34,895 nucleotides of DNA, taken from NCBI GenBank assembly GCA_005798445.1, contig SYJG01000342.1, positions 1 to 34,895 on the forward strand, read 5' to 3'. Made by a program: the position numbers and the translations under genes. Under the pieces are notes generated by a model that saw nothing but the letters and a program-made list of their open reading frames with translations, had not been told where the DNA came from and made no database searches. How positions within the stretch are numbered: position 1 is the first letter of the stretch; each line of letters starts with the position of its first letter. The DNA is from Planctomyces sp. (GTDB lineage Bacteria; Planctomycetota; Planctomycetia; Planctomycetales; Planctomycetaceae). Shown piece by piece: positions 23,336 to 32,830 of the stretch.

Positions 23336-25000
23336 CTATCGGTTCGAGAACATCGGTCGGCCGGCGGCCTGTTCGCGGGCGACGTCCATAGCCTTGCGGA
23401 CGTCGGGATCATCTTCGAGCGAGTTGGCCATCGGGCCGCGGTGCAGCACGACGTGGTCGGGCAGTTCGACTTCGACGTCCGGCTTCACGCCGATCTTGCC
23501 GAGCGTCTTGCCGGCCGGCGAGTAAAACTTCGCGGTCGTCAGTCGCAAGCCGACGCTGCGCTGAATCGGGAAGATGCTCTGGACCGACCATTTGCCGTAG
23601 GTCTTGCGGCCTACGATCACGCCACGCTGATGATCCTTCACCGCACCGGCGACGATCTCGCTGGCGCTGGCACTGTTCTCATCGGTCAGCAGCACGAGCG
23701 GGATTTTCCACTTCTGCTGGCGGTGCGCCGAGTACGACATGTTTTGATCACCAATGCGGCCCTTCGTCGAGACCAGCACACCGTTGTCGATGAAGCGGTC
23801 GAGCACTTCGACGGCCGCGGTCAGCAGTCCGCCGGGGTTGCCTCGCAGATCCCAAATCAGCACCCGCATTCCTTGGCGGTTGAGTTTTTGCAGGGCCTCG
23901 TCGAGTTCGGCGGGCGAGCTTTTCTGGAAGCCGGTCATCTGGATGTAGCCGATGCCGCGCGACTCATCGACGATCTTGGCGATCGGAATGCTTTTCACCT
24001 GTACGGCTCGCCGAACGACGGTGACTGTACGGCGGTCGGCGGCAGTCAGACCGGAAACGTCCAACCGCACTCGCGAACCGGGTGTCCCCTTTAGGCGTCC
24101 AGCGGCTTCGTCCGTGGACATGTTGCGGCAGTCGTGTCCGTCAATTCCGACGATGTAGTCGCCGATCAGCAAGCCCGCCTCCGCCGCCGGACTCTCCGGC
24201 AACACGTTGACGAGCGACATGCCGCGGCCCGCTTCGGCCTTCATCTCGATGCCCAGGCCGACGAATTCGCCGTCGATGTTGTCGTACAGATCGCTCAGCC
24301 GATCGGGAGTCAGACAGTTGCTGTAGTCGTCGAGTGCGTGACAGCCGCCGAAGACGTACTCCATCACGACGGCCGTGCTGTTCAAGCCGAACTGAGCTTC
24401 GGCCAACCCCGCGACTTCCGAGACCGTCTGGTGTGCGGCATAGCCGCTGTTCAACGGCTTGTTCCAGTATTGCGTCTTCAGGGTTTCACGAAATCGGTTG
24501 ATGTTGCCTTGAACGGCCGCTCGGCGACCGGGCAAGTGATGGTCGAGAAATTTCTCGTTTGCCAAGGCGATGTACAGGCTCTCGGTTCCGTGAGCCACGA
24601 ACGATGTCGAGCTGAGCGGATCGACGAAATGCGTATTGATTTTGTTGATGACTTCGTCGAACAGGCTCAGCCCATCATGCCGCGAGAGTGTCAGCATGTT
24701 CGAGCGAAAGCTGCTGTCCGAATAGCGTCGCTCGATTCCAAAGTGAATCTTGGAGCGACGCAGTCCGTAGATCAGGTTGCGATCTTTGGGCCACTTCTTG
24801 ATCGAGACTTCGTAGTGCTCAATGGCGTCGATCCAGTGTCGCGTCCGTTCGAAGTCCTCGCCGGCTTGTAACGCTTGCTGAGCATCAGTGACGTCCGGCC
24901 GCAGCTTGGGAGCCGCGAGCGCTTCGCCATGTGCCGCGAACAGCGCGCACGCCAGAATCAGTGCCAGCCAAATCCGCTGGCGAAACAGTCCGAGCGCCAT
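23336..25000 (-). CDS. Carboxy-terminal processing protease (S41 family) with PDZ domain
   Basis: The 554-aa exported serine protease starts with a signal peptide (LALILACALFAAHGEALA, cleavage near residue 30). A helical region follows (about 35-90, TPR-like AGEDFERTRHWIDAIEHYE), then the tail-specific N-domain, a PDZ domain (about 245-335: GEFVGLGIEM, VLPESPAAEAGLLIGDYIVGIDG) and the S41 catalytic domain with RGNPGG, probable nucleophile Ser445 (DENSASASE) and general base Lys470 (KTYGK), 25 residues apart as in Tsp/CtpA. It would degrade or trim periplasmic proteins at their C-termini. Compared with classic CtpA it has about 130 extra N-terminal residues. It is a single gene between converging pqiB and a diverging spacer. 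Confidence 0.92.
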   Translation of the reverse strand: MALGLFRQRIWLALILACALFAAHGEALAAPKLRPDVTDAQQALQAGEDFERTRHWIDAIEHYEVSIKKWPKDRNLIYGLRRSKIHFGIERRYSDSSFRSNMLTLSRHDGLSLFDEVINKINTHFVDPLSSTSFVAHGTESLYIALANEKFLDHHLPGRRAAVQGNINRFRETLKTQYWNKPLNSGYAAHQTVSEVAGLAEAQFGLNSTAVVMEYVFGGCHALDDYSNCLTPDRLSDLYDNIDGEFVGLGIEMKAEAGRGMSLVNVLPESPAAEAGLLIGDYIVGIDGHDCRNMSTDEAAGRLKGTPGSRVRLDVSGLTAADRRTVTVVRRAVQVKSIPIAKIVDESRGIGYIQMTGFQKSSPAELDEALQKLNRQGMRVLIWDLRGNPGGLLTAAVEVLDRFIDNGVLVSTKGRIGDQNMSYSAHRQQKWKIPLVLLTDENSASASEIVAGAVKDHQRGVIVGRKTYGKWSVQSIFPIQRSVGLRLTTAKFYSPAGKTLGKIGVKPDVEVELPDHVVLHRGPMANSLEDDPDVRKAMDVAREQAAGRPMFSNR

Positions 25001-25478
25001 GCCCTATCCCCCGAAGCTGGGTGTCACGAAACCAATTCCTGTCGCAGCCTGCTCACACCGACTGCCATCCACACCGGAACAGGTCCATGCCCCGAACCCA
25101 ACCTCCGCGCCCTCGAACCAGCCGAACGACTGCCTCTCGACGCCACACCAAACCGCGGTGTCAATCAATGTTGGTCTGTGGTGTCACCGCCTCGCGAGCG
25201 TTGCCGCATCGCCTCAGCCGGTGACGTTGAGATGACTTTAGGCCACCTTTTGGATGATGCAAATTGGCCAGAAAAGAAATTGCTGGTGGAATCGTCACGA
25301 CCATTGCCACTCGCCACTCCGCTCCGCATTGTGACGGACAGCGGGAGTTTTCTATCAAGTCGTCAGGAGAAACACAGAGCATCGAGGAGGCTCGGCCGCT
25401 ATCCTCCGGCGGCTCAGTCTTCCCAATCGGCAGGGTTCACGGTTCAATCGCCGATCGTCATGTCTTTGAGACCTACTC
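25001..25478. other. Intergenic region, nothing recognised
   Basis: The 478-bp spacer lies between divergent genes. Open frames across it lack domains and overlap real genes in other frames. No clear repeat, RNA or promoter pair was found. Confidence 0.5.
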
Positions 25479-26441
25479 ATGAGTCGCGTCCTCGCACCGC
25501 TCTCTGCGTCGTCACCTCGCCGACCACTCTTGTTGAGTCCTTGGAAGCGCTGGCTGCTGATCGTGACGATTCCGACAGTCGGGGTGCTGATGATGTTCGT
25601 CGCCTTCCAGCGTTCGCTGATCTATCACCCATTTGTCGAGAAGTCGCTGCCCGCGAAACTGGCCGCACTTCCGACCGGTCGAGCACACGATGTAGTGACA
25701 AAAACGGAAGACGGTCTCGATCTGCGCGGGTGGTTGATCCTGGCGAAAGGACACGTCGCAGGAACGGACCCAGAAGTTGACGCGAAGCTGGCTGAGCGCC
25801 GACCAGTCGTCTTGTACTTCCCCGGTAACGCAGGAAATCGCAGCTATCGAACGCTGGAAGTTGCCTTGCTGGCGGATGCCGGTGCCGGCGTGCTGATCTT
25901 TGACTACCGAGGCTACGGCGACAATCTTGGTGAGCCAACCGAAGCGGGACTCGCTCGCGACGCGCGCGCCGCATGGCGTTTCGCCACCGAGACGAAAAAG
26001 ATCGAACCGCGCCGCATCGTGTTGTTCGGTGAGTCGCTCGGCGGCGGCGTCGCGATCGGTTTGGCGAGCGAATTGGCGCAGAAGAAGACTCCACCGGCCG
26101 GAATCATTTTGCGTTCAACCTTCAATTCGCTCACCGATGCCGGTGCGTATCACTTTCCGTGGCTGCCGGTTCGCTGGCTGTTGTTCGATCGCTTTCCCAG
26201 CGAACAACGCATTCGAAACGTGACCTGCCCGATCCTGCAATTCCACGGCCGACGGGACACGATCATCCCGCTGCGACTCGGCAAGAAACTCTTTGTCGCT
26301 GCGCCCGCCAGGTCAGAATCGGGAGTGCCCAAGAAATTCGTGGAGTTGCCGAAGGCGGACCACAATGACGTGATGGAGACTTCGAAAGCGGATGTTGGAA
26401 AGGCCATTGGTGCTTTCCTGCCGATCGCAGTGCCTCAGTAA
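25479..26441 (+). CDS. Alpha/beta hydrolase, BEM46/ABHD13-like
   Basis: The 320-aa protein has an N-terminal membrane anchor (about residues 25-45, WLLIVTIPTVGVLMMFVAF), then RSLIYHP, the oxyanion segment LYFPGNAGNRS, DYRGYGDNLGEPTEAGL, the nucleophile elbow GESLGG, the acid Asp in FHGRRDTIIP and the catalytic His in KADHNDV. The complete Ser-Asp-His triad makes it probably active as an esterase or thioesterase; the substrate is unknown. The anchor puts the catalytic domain on one face of the inner membrane. It is a single gene. Confidence 0.85.
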   Translation: MSRVLAPLSASSPRRPLLLSPWKRWLLIVTIPTVGVLMMFVAFQRSLIYHPFVEKSLPAKLAALPTGRAHDVVTKTEDGLDLRGWLILAKGHVAGTDPEVDAKLAERRPVVLYFPGNAGNRSYRTLEVALLADAGAGVLIFDYRGYGDNLGEPTEAGLARDARAAWRFATETKKIEPRRIVLFGESLGGGVAIGLASELAQKKTPPAGIILRSTFNSLTDAGAYHFPWLPVRWLLFDRFPSEQRIRNVTCPILQFHGRRDTIIPLRLGKKLFVAAPARSESGVPKKFVELPKADHNDVMETSKADVGKAIGAFLPIAVPQ

Positions 26442-26760
26442 CCGCAAGTTCTCCATTTTGCAGTGAGTCTGACTGCGTACCTTCGAGCTGGAGTCCCGGC
26501 TTTAGCCGGTTGCACCACCGCCTCAAGGCGGAACTCCAACTAGAGAGTGCGCTGTCGTGTTAGCAAACCCAATTCACGCAGAGACGCATCGCTTGCAGTG
26601 GTCATCCCTGACCTTGATGTCTTCGCCTGCCTGCTTCGTGCCTCAGCGTGAAACGGTTTTTGAGGCTTTCATCGATCTCCGATGAGCACTCACGTTTGCA
26701 ATGCTGACGATCCGTCCGCATCATGATCGCCAACGTGTTCAAGCTGTGATCGAGGTCATC
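26442..26760. other. Intergenic region with an inverted repeat
   Basis: 319 bp without a gene. It contains the palindromic element at 26487-26540 and a CGCAGAGACGCATCG-type stretch near 26578 resembling dispersed intergenic repeats. Confidence 0.5.
26487..26540. repeat. Palindromic intergenic repeat
   Basis: GCTGGAGTCCCGGCTTTAGC at one end and GGCGGAACTCCAAC at the other form the outer arms (GGAGT/ACTCC). Two small inner hairpins (CCGGCTTTAGCCGG and CCGCCTCAAGGCGG) lie between. The design matches dispersed planctomycete repeats (from memory). Confidence 0.65.
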
Positions 26761-27771
26761 ATGTTTCAAACTTTGGTTCATTCGCCGGTTTCCCGTCGTG
26801 CCTGGCTTTGTTTGGCGTCGACTGGATCGCTCGGTGTCATTGCTCCTGGACTCTTCGCAGCGCCACCGAAGCCGAGCAAAGCTCGAATTGCCATCACGCT
26901 CGACTTGGAGATGAGCGCGCAGTATCCCAAACGCGAGCAGATCGAATGGAACTACGAGAAAGGCAATCTCGACGACGCGACCAAACGGTACTCGGTCGAG
27001 GCCGCGAAGCTGGTGAAGGAGCTTGGCGGAGTCATTCATTTCTTCTGCGTCGGCCGAGTGCTCGAACATCCCAGCGTCGATTGGCTCAAGCAAATTGCGG
27101 CTGACGGGCACGCCATCGGCAATCACACCTACGACCACGTCTATGTGAAGGCGACGAAACCGGACGAGACGCAGTTTCGGTTTCGGCGTGCTCCGTGGCT
27201 GATCGAAGGCATGACTGCTCGCGAGGTCATCGACCGAAACATTCGCGTGACGACAAAGGCGTTGAAGGGACGCGCGGGCATCGAGGTCAACGGATTCCGA
27301 ACGCCCGGCGGATTCAACAACGGGCTAACCGACGCGCCCGATGTGCAACAGATGCTGCTCGATCAGGGATTCACTTGGGTCAGTTCGAAGTATCCGACGC
27401 ACCTGTACGGCAAGGTCGGGGAGACACCGACGGCCGATGTCTTCGAGAGCATCGTGAAGGCGCAGGCGGATGCGCAGCCGTTCGTGTATCCCAGTGGATT
27501 GGTCGAAATCCCGATGAGCCCCATCAGCGATGTCGGAGCATTTCGATCGACACGCTGGTCGCTCGACGCGTACTTGAAGGCGATCCGTTTGGCTGTCGAG
27601 TGGGCGATTGAGAATCGAGCGGTGTTCGATCTGCTCGTGCATCCGTCCTGTTTGGTCGTTGAAGACCCCGATTTTCGAATCGTCCGGCTGATCTGCGAAT
27701 TGGTGCGGGCTGCGGGCGATCGAGCCGCGATTGTGACGCTGGACCGGATCGCGGACTCGGTCGCGAAATAA
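26761..27771 (+). CDS. Polysaccharide deacetylase (CE4), Tat-exported
   Basis: The 336-aa protein starts with a twin-arginine signal (SRRAWLCLASTGSLGV, cleavage after LFAA), so it is exported folded. The NodB-like domain has the first catalytic Asp (ITLDLEMS), the metal-binding H-x-x-x-H (GNHTYDH) and the R-x-P-x-G motif (GFRTPGG). These enzymes remove N- or O-acetyl groups from polysaccharides with a bound divalent metal. About 45 residues between the Asp and His motifs are longer than in chitin deacetylases, and the LDLE variant of TFDD is unusual. ATG 26761 follows GAGGTC; an upstream in-frame ATG at 26701 lacks the Tat context. Confidence 0.85.
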   Translation: MFQTLVHSPVSRRAWLCLASTGSLGVIAPGLFAAPPKPSKARIAITLDLEMSAQYPKREQIEWNYEKGNLDDATKRYSVEAAKLVKELGGVIHFFCVGRVLEHPSVDWLKQIAADGHAIGNHTYDHVYVKATKPDETQFRFRRAPWLIEGMTAREVIDRNIRVTTKALKGRAGIEVNGFRTPGGFNNGLTDAPDVQQMLLDQGFTWVSSKYPTHLYGKVGETPTADVFESIVKAQADAQPFVYPSGLVEIPMSPISDVGAFRSTRWSLDAYLKAIRLAVEWAIENRAVFDLLVHPSCLVVEDPDFRIVRLICELVRAAGDRAAIVTLDRIADSVAK

Positions 27772-27774
27772 GAA

Positions 27775-27799
27775 CGGCCCGCCGAATCTCGGCGGGCCG
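27775..27799. terminator. Hairpin between convergent genes
   Basis: CGGCCCGCCGA (27775-27785) pairs with TCGGCGGGCCG (27789-27799), with a 3-nt loop. It lies directly after the deacetylase stop codon. No long T-run follows, so its efficiency is uncertain. Confidence 0.6.
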
Positions 27800-27866
27800 A
27801 TGGCGTTGCACAAGTCTGGGACCGGAGGATTCCGGTTCTCTCTCCCTCACTCGCGATGCCGCAGAA

Positions 27867-29687
27867 TTATCGAAGTTTCGCTTGGAAGGTGATTACGCCA
27901 CCGGTGTGGCCGGCCAGTGGATTGTCGAGTTCCAGTCGCAGGATGTGGCTCCCTTCGCCATTGTCATCGACGCTGATCGAACCGGGCAGATCGCTGCTGA
28001 CGCTGTCGTCCACGTATTCGAGTCTTGGAGTCAGGTTGTCGATCAGCCGGACATTTCGCAATTCGCGGTCGCCGAGATTGTCGAAGCGAATTGTGAACGT
28101 AATCACGTCGCCCGGTTTCGCGAATTCCTTGTCGGCCAGTTTCACGAGTCGCAAGTGGCCCGGCTTCTTGTGGCCTTCGTCGATGCCGACCAGTTCGGCC
28201 ACTTTGAAGTTGGCATAGACCTCTTGACTCGCCGTCAGGCTCGCCACGATGACCGGATTCAACTCTCTCGTCCACGTCGTCGCCGCAATCATGCCGCGGT
28301 GCAGTTGAGCCATCTCGGACTGTCGAACTTGTCCGTCGTGCAGGAATTGAACTCCCTCGAAGAGGTTCATCAGCTTGACGTGTTGAGCGATTCCCTTCGC
28401 GGCCGAAACGTCTCGCCGAGTCGACTGGCTGAAGATTCCGCTGGCTCGCGAACGCATTCGCACACCTTGGACGCGGTCTCGTTGCACGCCGGTCTTGCCG
28501 CCAACTTTTTGTCGCAAGGCGGCACCTTGAACTTGGTCTACGTTGCTGATGGGTCGCTGAATATTGGTCCCTTCACTGATACCTGTGAAACTTCTCACCG
28601 CGGCGAAGCGGGGCGAGTAGATGGCGACTCGGTTCGAGGCTTTGACTTTGCGGTCCCCTTTGTGATCTCGGAACTCGGCGACCGTGTCCTCAGTTTCAAC
28701 ACCGACCATCAGAGCACCGTCGTAATGCACAGGGTACTCGCGGTCACCACCGTCGAAGAGGTACTCGTCCGGAAATTGTTCGGCGAGCGTCGGGCTGGCG
28801 GCGATCAAGCCGGATCGGTTTTGTTTGAAACCGGTCGCATTCGGAAATTCGTTGTGCGACGCAAGCTGGACTCGCGGTTCTGCGGCTGAGAACGAGACCG
28901 CCTGTTGAACAGCGTCCGTGGGGCTCTTCTTCGCGGCACTGGTCAGCACTGGAGCACCGGTGCCGAAAAAGGTTCCACGAGTTTCATTCGGTGCCGGCAA
29001 TCGTCCGCCCAAGCGGATCAGAGCCAACGGACGTCCCGCCTTGTCGGCTTCTTCGATGAGATTGGCTCTGGGATCGACGGATCGGACGGCCGTGTCGCCA
29101 CTCAGTTCGAACGGCATCGCGAGTTGTGGCTGTTCGAGGTACACGACCTTCGTGATCATCCGGCCTTGGATCGCGGCATCGATTTCATCGATTGTGAACG
29201 ACAAGGGCATCGAGAATTTGTCGGCGTGTCCGGCGGGAGGATGCAGGCGGTCGATCAATTCGATCGACGGATACAGCTCGATGCCCGGAAACTCCGGCAT
29301 GTCGCTCAGCTTGAGTCGGTAGGACTGTGCGACCGCGAGTCTCGCATTCGCCGTGGTCTTGACCTCGTCACGCGAACCAACAAACCAGGTCACTGTTCCG
29401 GTGGAGGGTAACTCGACGGTGACGGATTGAAATTCAAAGCCGTTGACTCGACCGGCGGCTTGAACCCATTGGCCCCAAGTGCCGGGAGGGACGCGATGAT
29501 CCATCAGCAGTCGTGGCGGAGCGTCTGTATGAGTCTGTGCCTGAGCTGTGCCATAGGACAATCCCCACATCAGAGCCACGCTCATCAGCATTCCCACGAG
29601 CCGGCAGCGCTTCAATGCAGACCAAAGATCGGTGATCAAACCGAGCCGGCGCAGGCACAGCAGTTCGGGAAGAAGTGAGGCGCACAT
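27867..29687 (-). CDS. Secreted DUF11-domain protein
   Basis: The 606-aa protein has a signal segment (about residues 32-50, VGMLMSVALMWGLSYGTAQAQ). An N-terminal beta domain (about 80-230, SYRLKLSDMPEFPGIELYPSIE ... ITKVVYLEQPQ ... LALIRLGGR) is shared with the lipoprotein-like protein at 30511-31641. The low-complexity middle is poorly conserved-looking, and the C-terminal DUF11 domain (about 525-606) reads KPGDVITFTIRFDNLGDREL and NVRLIDNLTPRLEYVDDS. DUF11 occurs in large envelope proteins such as chlamydial OmcB. The start is uncertain: ATG 29687 gives a long n-region, and a later ATG (MLMSV) is possible. It is the third gene of a minus-strand cluster, 67 bp after the outer-membrane-like gene. 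Confidence 0.75.
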   Translation of the reverse strand: MCASLLPELLCLRRLGLITDLWSALKRCRLVGMLMSVALMWGLSYGTAQAQTHTDAPPRLLMDHRVPPGTWGQWVQAAGRVNGFEFQSVTVELPSTGTVTWFVGSRDEVKTTANARLAVAQSYRLKLSDMPEFPGIELYPSIELIDRLHPPAGHADKFSMPLSFTIDEIDAAIQGRMITKVVYLEQPQLAMPFELSGDTAVRSVDPRANLIEEADKAGRPLALIRLGGRLPAPNETRGTFFGTGAPVLTSAAKKSPTDAVQQAVSFSAAEPRVQLASHNEFPNATGFKQNRSGLIAASPTLAEQFPDEYLFDGGDREYPVHYDGALMVGVETEDTVAEFRDHKGDRKVKASNRVAIYSPRFAAVRSFTGISEGTNIQRPISNVDQVQGAALRQKVGGKTGVQRDRVQGVRMRSRASGIFSQSTRRDVSAAKGIAQHVKLMNLFEGVQFLHDGQVRQSEMAQLHRGMIAATTWTRELNPVIVASLTASQEVYANFKVAELVGIDEGHKKPGHLRLVKLADKEFAKPGDVITFTIRFDNLGDRELRNVRLIDNLTPRLEYVDDSVSSDLPGSISVDDNGEGSHILRLELDNPLAGHTGGVITFQAKLR

Positions 29688-29754
29688 GGGAGATAAGGAT
29701 GCCGAATGAGAAGGGTAGGAAACCAATGTCTGATGGCCCGAGGTTGGCGATTCG

Positions 29755-30450
29755 CTACCAGGCCAGCCCGGCTCCAATCCCACCGGTCTTATTCCCGGCG
29801 GTGTCGATTACCAAGGACAATCTCGCAAACCAAGACTGTGAAGGCCGAATGAAGAGTTCATTGACGATGTCATGCTCGATTTGTGGGTCAACTTGAAACA
29901 CGAATGACGATCGCCATGCCACCGAGTCAATCAAATCGAGTTCAGCCCCAAAGCCGAAAAATGTTTTTCTCGTGACGATCGGAGTTGTTTGAGTCGTCTC
30001 GGGAATGGGGGGGGCGGGAGGCATGGGGGGCCTTTCTAGGATGAGAGAGTCTAACTCTGTCGAGTTCCAAATCATTCCCGCCGTGGCGAATGGACGAATG
30101 TGTTCAGTCGCGTGAAAAAACAGATTGAAACCGACATCACCGCCGATGGAATCCGCGTGATTGGTGTCACCAAAGTCATTCTGAGATGCCATCGTGTCTC
30201 CGTGAAGTGTCGCGAAAACGTCCATGGCAACACCGCTGAACGGCTCTTCGTTCTCAAGCCAGATGATCGGAGCATTGATCTGGGTTTGCCATCCCGTGCT
30301 GTAATTGTCAAATCGAAATCCATTGGCAGGATTTGAGTCGAACATCAAGAACTGCGACGAGATATGCCCTTTACCCAGAAGCCCTTGAGCGAAGCCCTCG
30401 CTTCCGAGAAGAAGGCAGAGAAGAGACGCGATCGTGACTGATCGAAACAT
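29755..30450 (-). CDS. Putative outer-membrane beta-barrel protein
   Basis: The 231-aa protein has a signal peptide (MFRSVTIASLLCLLLGSEGFAQ). Alternating amphipathic strands (GHISSQFLMFD, GFRFDNYSTGWQTQIN, VGFNLFFHAT, KTFFGFGAELDLIDS, SWFARLSLVIDTAG) end in GIGAGLAW, an aromatic C-terminus like that recognised by the barrel-assembly machinery. A Pro-rich loop (RPPMPPAPPIPE) is encoded by G-runs, including G8 at 30007-30014. No named family is recognised. It lies 60 bp after the lipoprotein-like gene in the same direction. Confidence 0.7.
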   Translation of the reverse strand: MFRSVTIASLLCLLLGSEGFAQGLLGKGHISSQFLMFDSNPANGFRFDNYSTGWQTQINAPIIWLENEEPFSGVAMDVFATLHGDTMASQNDFGDTNHADSIGGDVGFNLFFHATEHIRPFATAGMIWNSTELDSLILERPPMPPAPPIPETTQTTPIVTRKTFFGFGAELDLIDSVAWRSSFVFQVDPQIEHDIVNELFIRPSQSWFARLSLVIDTAGNKTGGIGAGLAW

Positions 30451-30510
30451 GATCGCGCCTCGAACCCACACATTGCGAACTTCACTGGAAGGATTCCACC
30501 AAGCTGACCA

Positions 30511-31641
30511 CTACCGATTCAGATTCCAATTTGGTTGCGAGACTTGTCCCGGTCCGTAGATCGGATGCTTCTCGCTGTACTCGACGTGCTTGACTGGCTT
30601 CGGCAGACGGATGCCGGGGTCGTGTTTCACGTCCATCAGCAGGTGGTCAACCGGATCAGGCAGTTCGGTCTTGGTCAGGTTGCGAACCGTGTGCGACTTC
30701 AGTCCGGCTGGTGCGCCGAAGGGCAAGTGCGCCGGTCCGGGCAATCCAATCGGGGTCGAGGTGTACGGCATGCCCCACATCGGAGTGCCATTCATTCCGG
30801 CGACGGGACCATTCGGTCCACCAGGGCCGCCGACGATCATCGGGCCGGGAACTCCGGCGTAAAGGCCCCCTTCCATTTCGACGGGCACGGGTGGGACGAT
30901 CTCCCCCTTTTCGCCGTCGGCATCGTAGCTGACTTGTTGCAGTCCGTTGTCCAACTCCGCGGTTGGATCGCCAGCACCTTGTTGTTCGAGGTTCTTGTTG
31001 CCGACTCGCAGGACAACCATGATCGTGCCACGGCGGTCCGCTTCGGAAACCGGATCAACTCCCGGATCGAGCCGCGTCGAGGACAGCGTCTCGACACCGG
31101 CAATCGCCAACTCTTGGAACTTCGCGTCCGGCAGGTAGATCACTTTCGTGACGTAGTTGTTCGATTCGATTTGATCGAGATCCTCGTCGGTCAACTCGAT
31201 GGGAACGCTGTTGTGTCCGAGGTAGCCGTCGGTCGTCGGATGACCGGGATAGACCTGCAACGTCGGGTACAGCGTCAGAGCCTCACGGCCGGTGATGTTG
31301 GACAACTTCAGGCGGTAGGTCGCCCCTTGCGAGAATTCCCAACGGTTCGGAGTGACCAACTGGTTGTTGGCGTAGCCTGGGCCAATCTTCCAACCGATGT
31401 TCATGCCAATCGGCCCGACGAAGCGAACTTGCGTCGTCGCCGATTGGAAGCTGCGCGGCTGCGCCGGCCCCATCGAGTTGAAGATCGCCGGATGTGGCAA
31501 ATCAACCATTGGACCGGGTCGAGCCATCATCGCCGCGGGCGGAGCAACGTACTCCCCTTTGTCGATCAACTGCTGACCGTCGAGGTGGCAGCCAAAGCAG
31601 ACCACGACCAAAGTTCCGAGTGCCAGAAAGTAATATCTCAT
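30511..31641 (-). CDS. Lipoprotein-like secreted protein, paralogous to the DUF11 protein N-domain
   Basis: The 376-aa protein starts with [18 protein letters not shown], a signal with a weak lipobox (CFGC), so membrane anchoring by lipid is possible. Residues about 110-240 ([24 protein letters not shown] ... [13 protein letters not shown] ... [12 protein letters not shown]) match the N-terminal domain of the DUF11 protein. A Gly/Pro/Met-rich stretch (about 275-325, [20 protein letters not shown]) follows, then a conserved-looking C-terminus ([17 protein letters not shown]). AAGGGA lies 7 bp before the ATG. The frame is open farther upstream but overlaps the opposite-strand LolA-like gene and should not be used. 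It is the first gene of a three-gene minus cluster. Confidence 0.78.
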   Translation of the reverse strand: MRYYFLALGTLVVVCFGCHLDGQQLIDKGEYVAPPAAMMARPGPMVDLPHPAIFNSMGPAQPRSFQSATTQVRFVGPIGMNIGWKIGPGYANNQLVTPNRWEFSQGATYRLKLSNITGREALTLYPTLQVYPGHPTTDGYLGHNSVPIELTDEDLDQIESNNYVTKVIYLPDAKFQELAIAGVETLSSTRLDPGVDPVSEADRRGTIMVVLRVGNKNLEQQGAGDPTAELDNGLQQVSYDADGEKGEIVPPVPVEMEGGLYAGVPGPMIVGGPGGPNGPVAGMNGTPMWGMPYTSTPIGLPGPAHLPFGAPAGLKSHTVRNLTKTELPDPVDHLLMDVKHDPGIRLPKPVKHVEYSEKHPIYGPGQVSQPNWNLNR

Positions 31642-31881
31642 CACGAGTCCCTTCGACCTGAGACGGTCATGCACCCCGACCTTGGGGTCGCTCTGCTGAC
31701 GTGCTGGAACTAAACTCCGCCGCGTTTCGTTCATCGTTGCCGAATTCAGCCGGCAGTTTTGGCCGACTGAGCACCGCACGATGAACTTGAATGCCGGGAC
31801 GGCATCCACTTCTGCGACACATGGATAATTTCGGTTCTGCCTGATCCGAATCTTTGGCAAATCCGGAATCTTCGAGGCGAT

Positions 31882-32826
31882 ATGAAAAGTCTTCCCAAAT
31901 TCACATCGGCCGTCATCGCAATGGCGCTCGTCATTTTGTGGCAGAAAGCTCCCGAAGTCTGGGGCCAACGAGCTCCTGGCTTGGAGCAGAAGCCGGCAAA
32001 AAATGTCCCCTCGAAGTCTCCGACTCCGCTGATGGCAGATGCCTCTGGCCCCGAGTCGCCGGAAGCCAAGGCGGCGCTCGATCAGGCTCGACAACGGTTG
32101 CTGTCCTATCAGTCGATCCAGGCCAAGCTGGTGGAAACCGTGGCTTTGGCCAATCGCCGCTTCACGATCAACGGCAGCTATCTGCAAGCGGGCGGCGCGG
32201 ACTTGAGATTGCGGTTGGAGTTTCAGGTGAAGCTTGGCGACACCGAAGGCTCGATTTTGGAAGTCTGCGACGGCCAAGTCTTGTGGACCCGTCATAAAGT
32301 TGGTGGTGACGTTCGCATCACACGCCGCGACGTTGGACAAATCCTGCAGGCTGCTGCTGACAATGGCCTGTCGGACAACCTGATCACCGTTGAACTGGGT
32401 GTCGGCGGACTCCCGAGTTTGCTGGCATCGATTGGCCAGTCCATCCAGTTCGACCAGTACAAAGAGGACACCGCCGATGGCCGCAAGTTGGTTGTGATCG
32501 AAGGGGGCTGGAAACCCGAAATGCTCAAATTTTGGCAAGGGGCAAAGTTCAATGAACCGCTGCCCGATTATGTGCCGTCGCGCATTCGACTGTACCTCGA
32601 CGGCGAGTCACTCTTCCCGCGCCGCATTCTGTACCTCCGTCGGAACGCGGAGAATCAATTGCGGCCGAAAGTCAGCCTCGACTTTTCGGAAATTGAAACG
32701 GACAACGAGATCTCTGCTGCGAAGTTCAAGTTCGTCCCGCCCGAAGGGGTGTTTCCGGAAGATCTGACGCCGCAATTCTTGGATCGGATCAAACAACGCG
32801 GACAGGAACGCGGGAACGACAAGTGA
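31882..32826 (+). CDS. LolA-like exported protein
   Basis: The 314-aa protein has a signal peptide ([20 protein letters not shown]). It then reads [40 protein letters not shown], with [23 protein letters not shown] and [24 protein letters not shown], and closes with [20 protein letters not shown]. This is the layout of LolA/LolB-like outer-membrane lipoprotein-sorting folds in planctomycetes: half-barrel strands and a D-G-x-x-L-W motif. It probably binds lipid or a lipidated partner in the periplasm. ATG 31882 has GAGG upstream. The von Willebrand-A gene starts 4 bp after its stop, so the two form an operon. Confidence 0.75.
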   Translation: MKSLPKFTSAVIAMALVILWQKAPEVWGQRAPGLEQKPAKNVPSKSPTPLMADASGPESPEAKAALDQARQRLLSYQSIQAKLVETVALANRRFTINGSYLQAGGADLRLRLEFQVKLGDTEGSILEVCDGQVLWTRHKVGGDVRITRRDVGQILQAAADNGLSDNLITVELGVGGLPSLLASIGQSIQFDQYKEDTADGRKLVVIEGGWKPEMLKFWQGAKFNEPLPDYVPSRIRLYLDGESLFPRRILYLRRNAENQLRPKVSLDFSEIETDNEISAAKFKFVPPEGVFPEDLTPQFLDRIKQRGQERGNDK

Positions 32827-32830
32827 CGTC

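Noticed and set aside
24875-25780. 301-codon frame over the protease/hydrolase spacer
   Set aside because: It overlaps the starts of both real genes in other frames and has no domain.
31642-32538. Upstream extension of the lipoprotein-like gene
   Set aside because: The open frame continues, but it overlaps the opposite-strand LolA-like gene; the signal sequence and ribosome-binding site at 31641 define the start.
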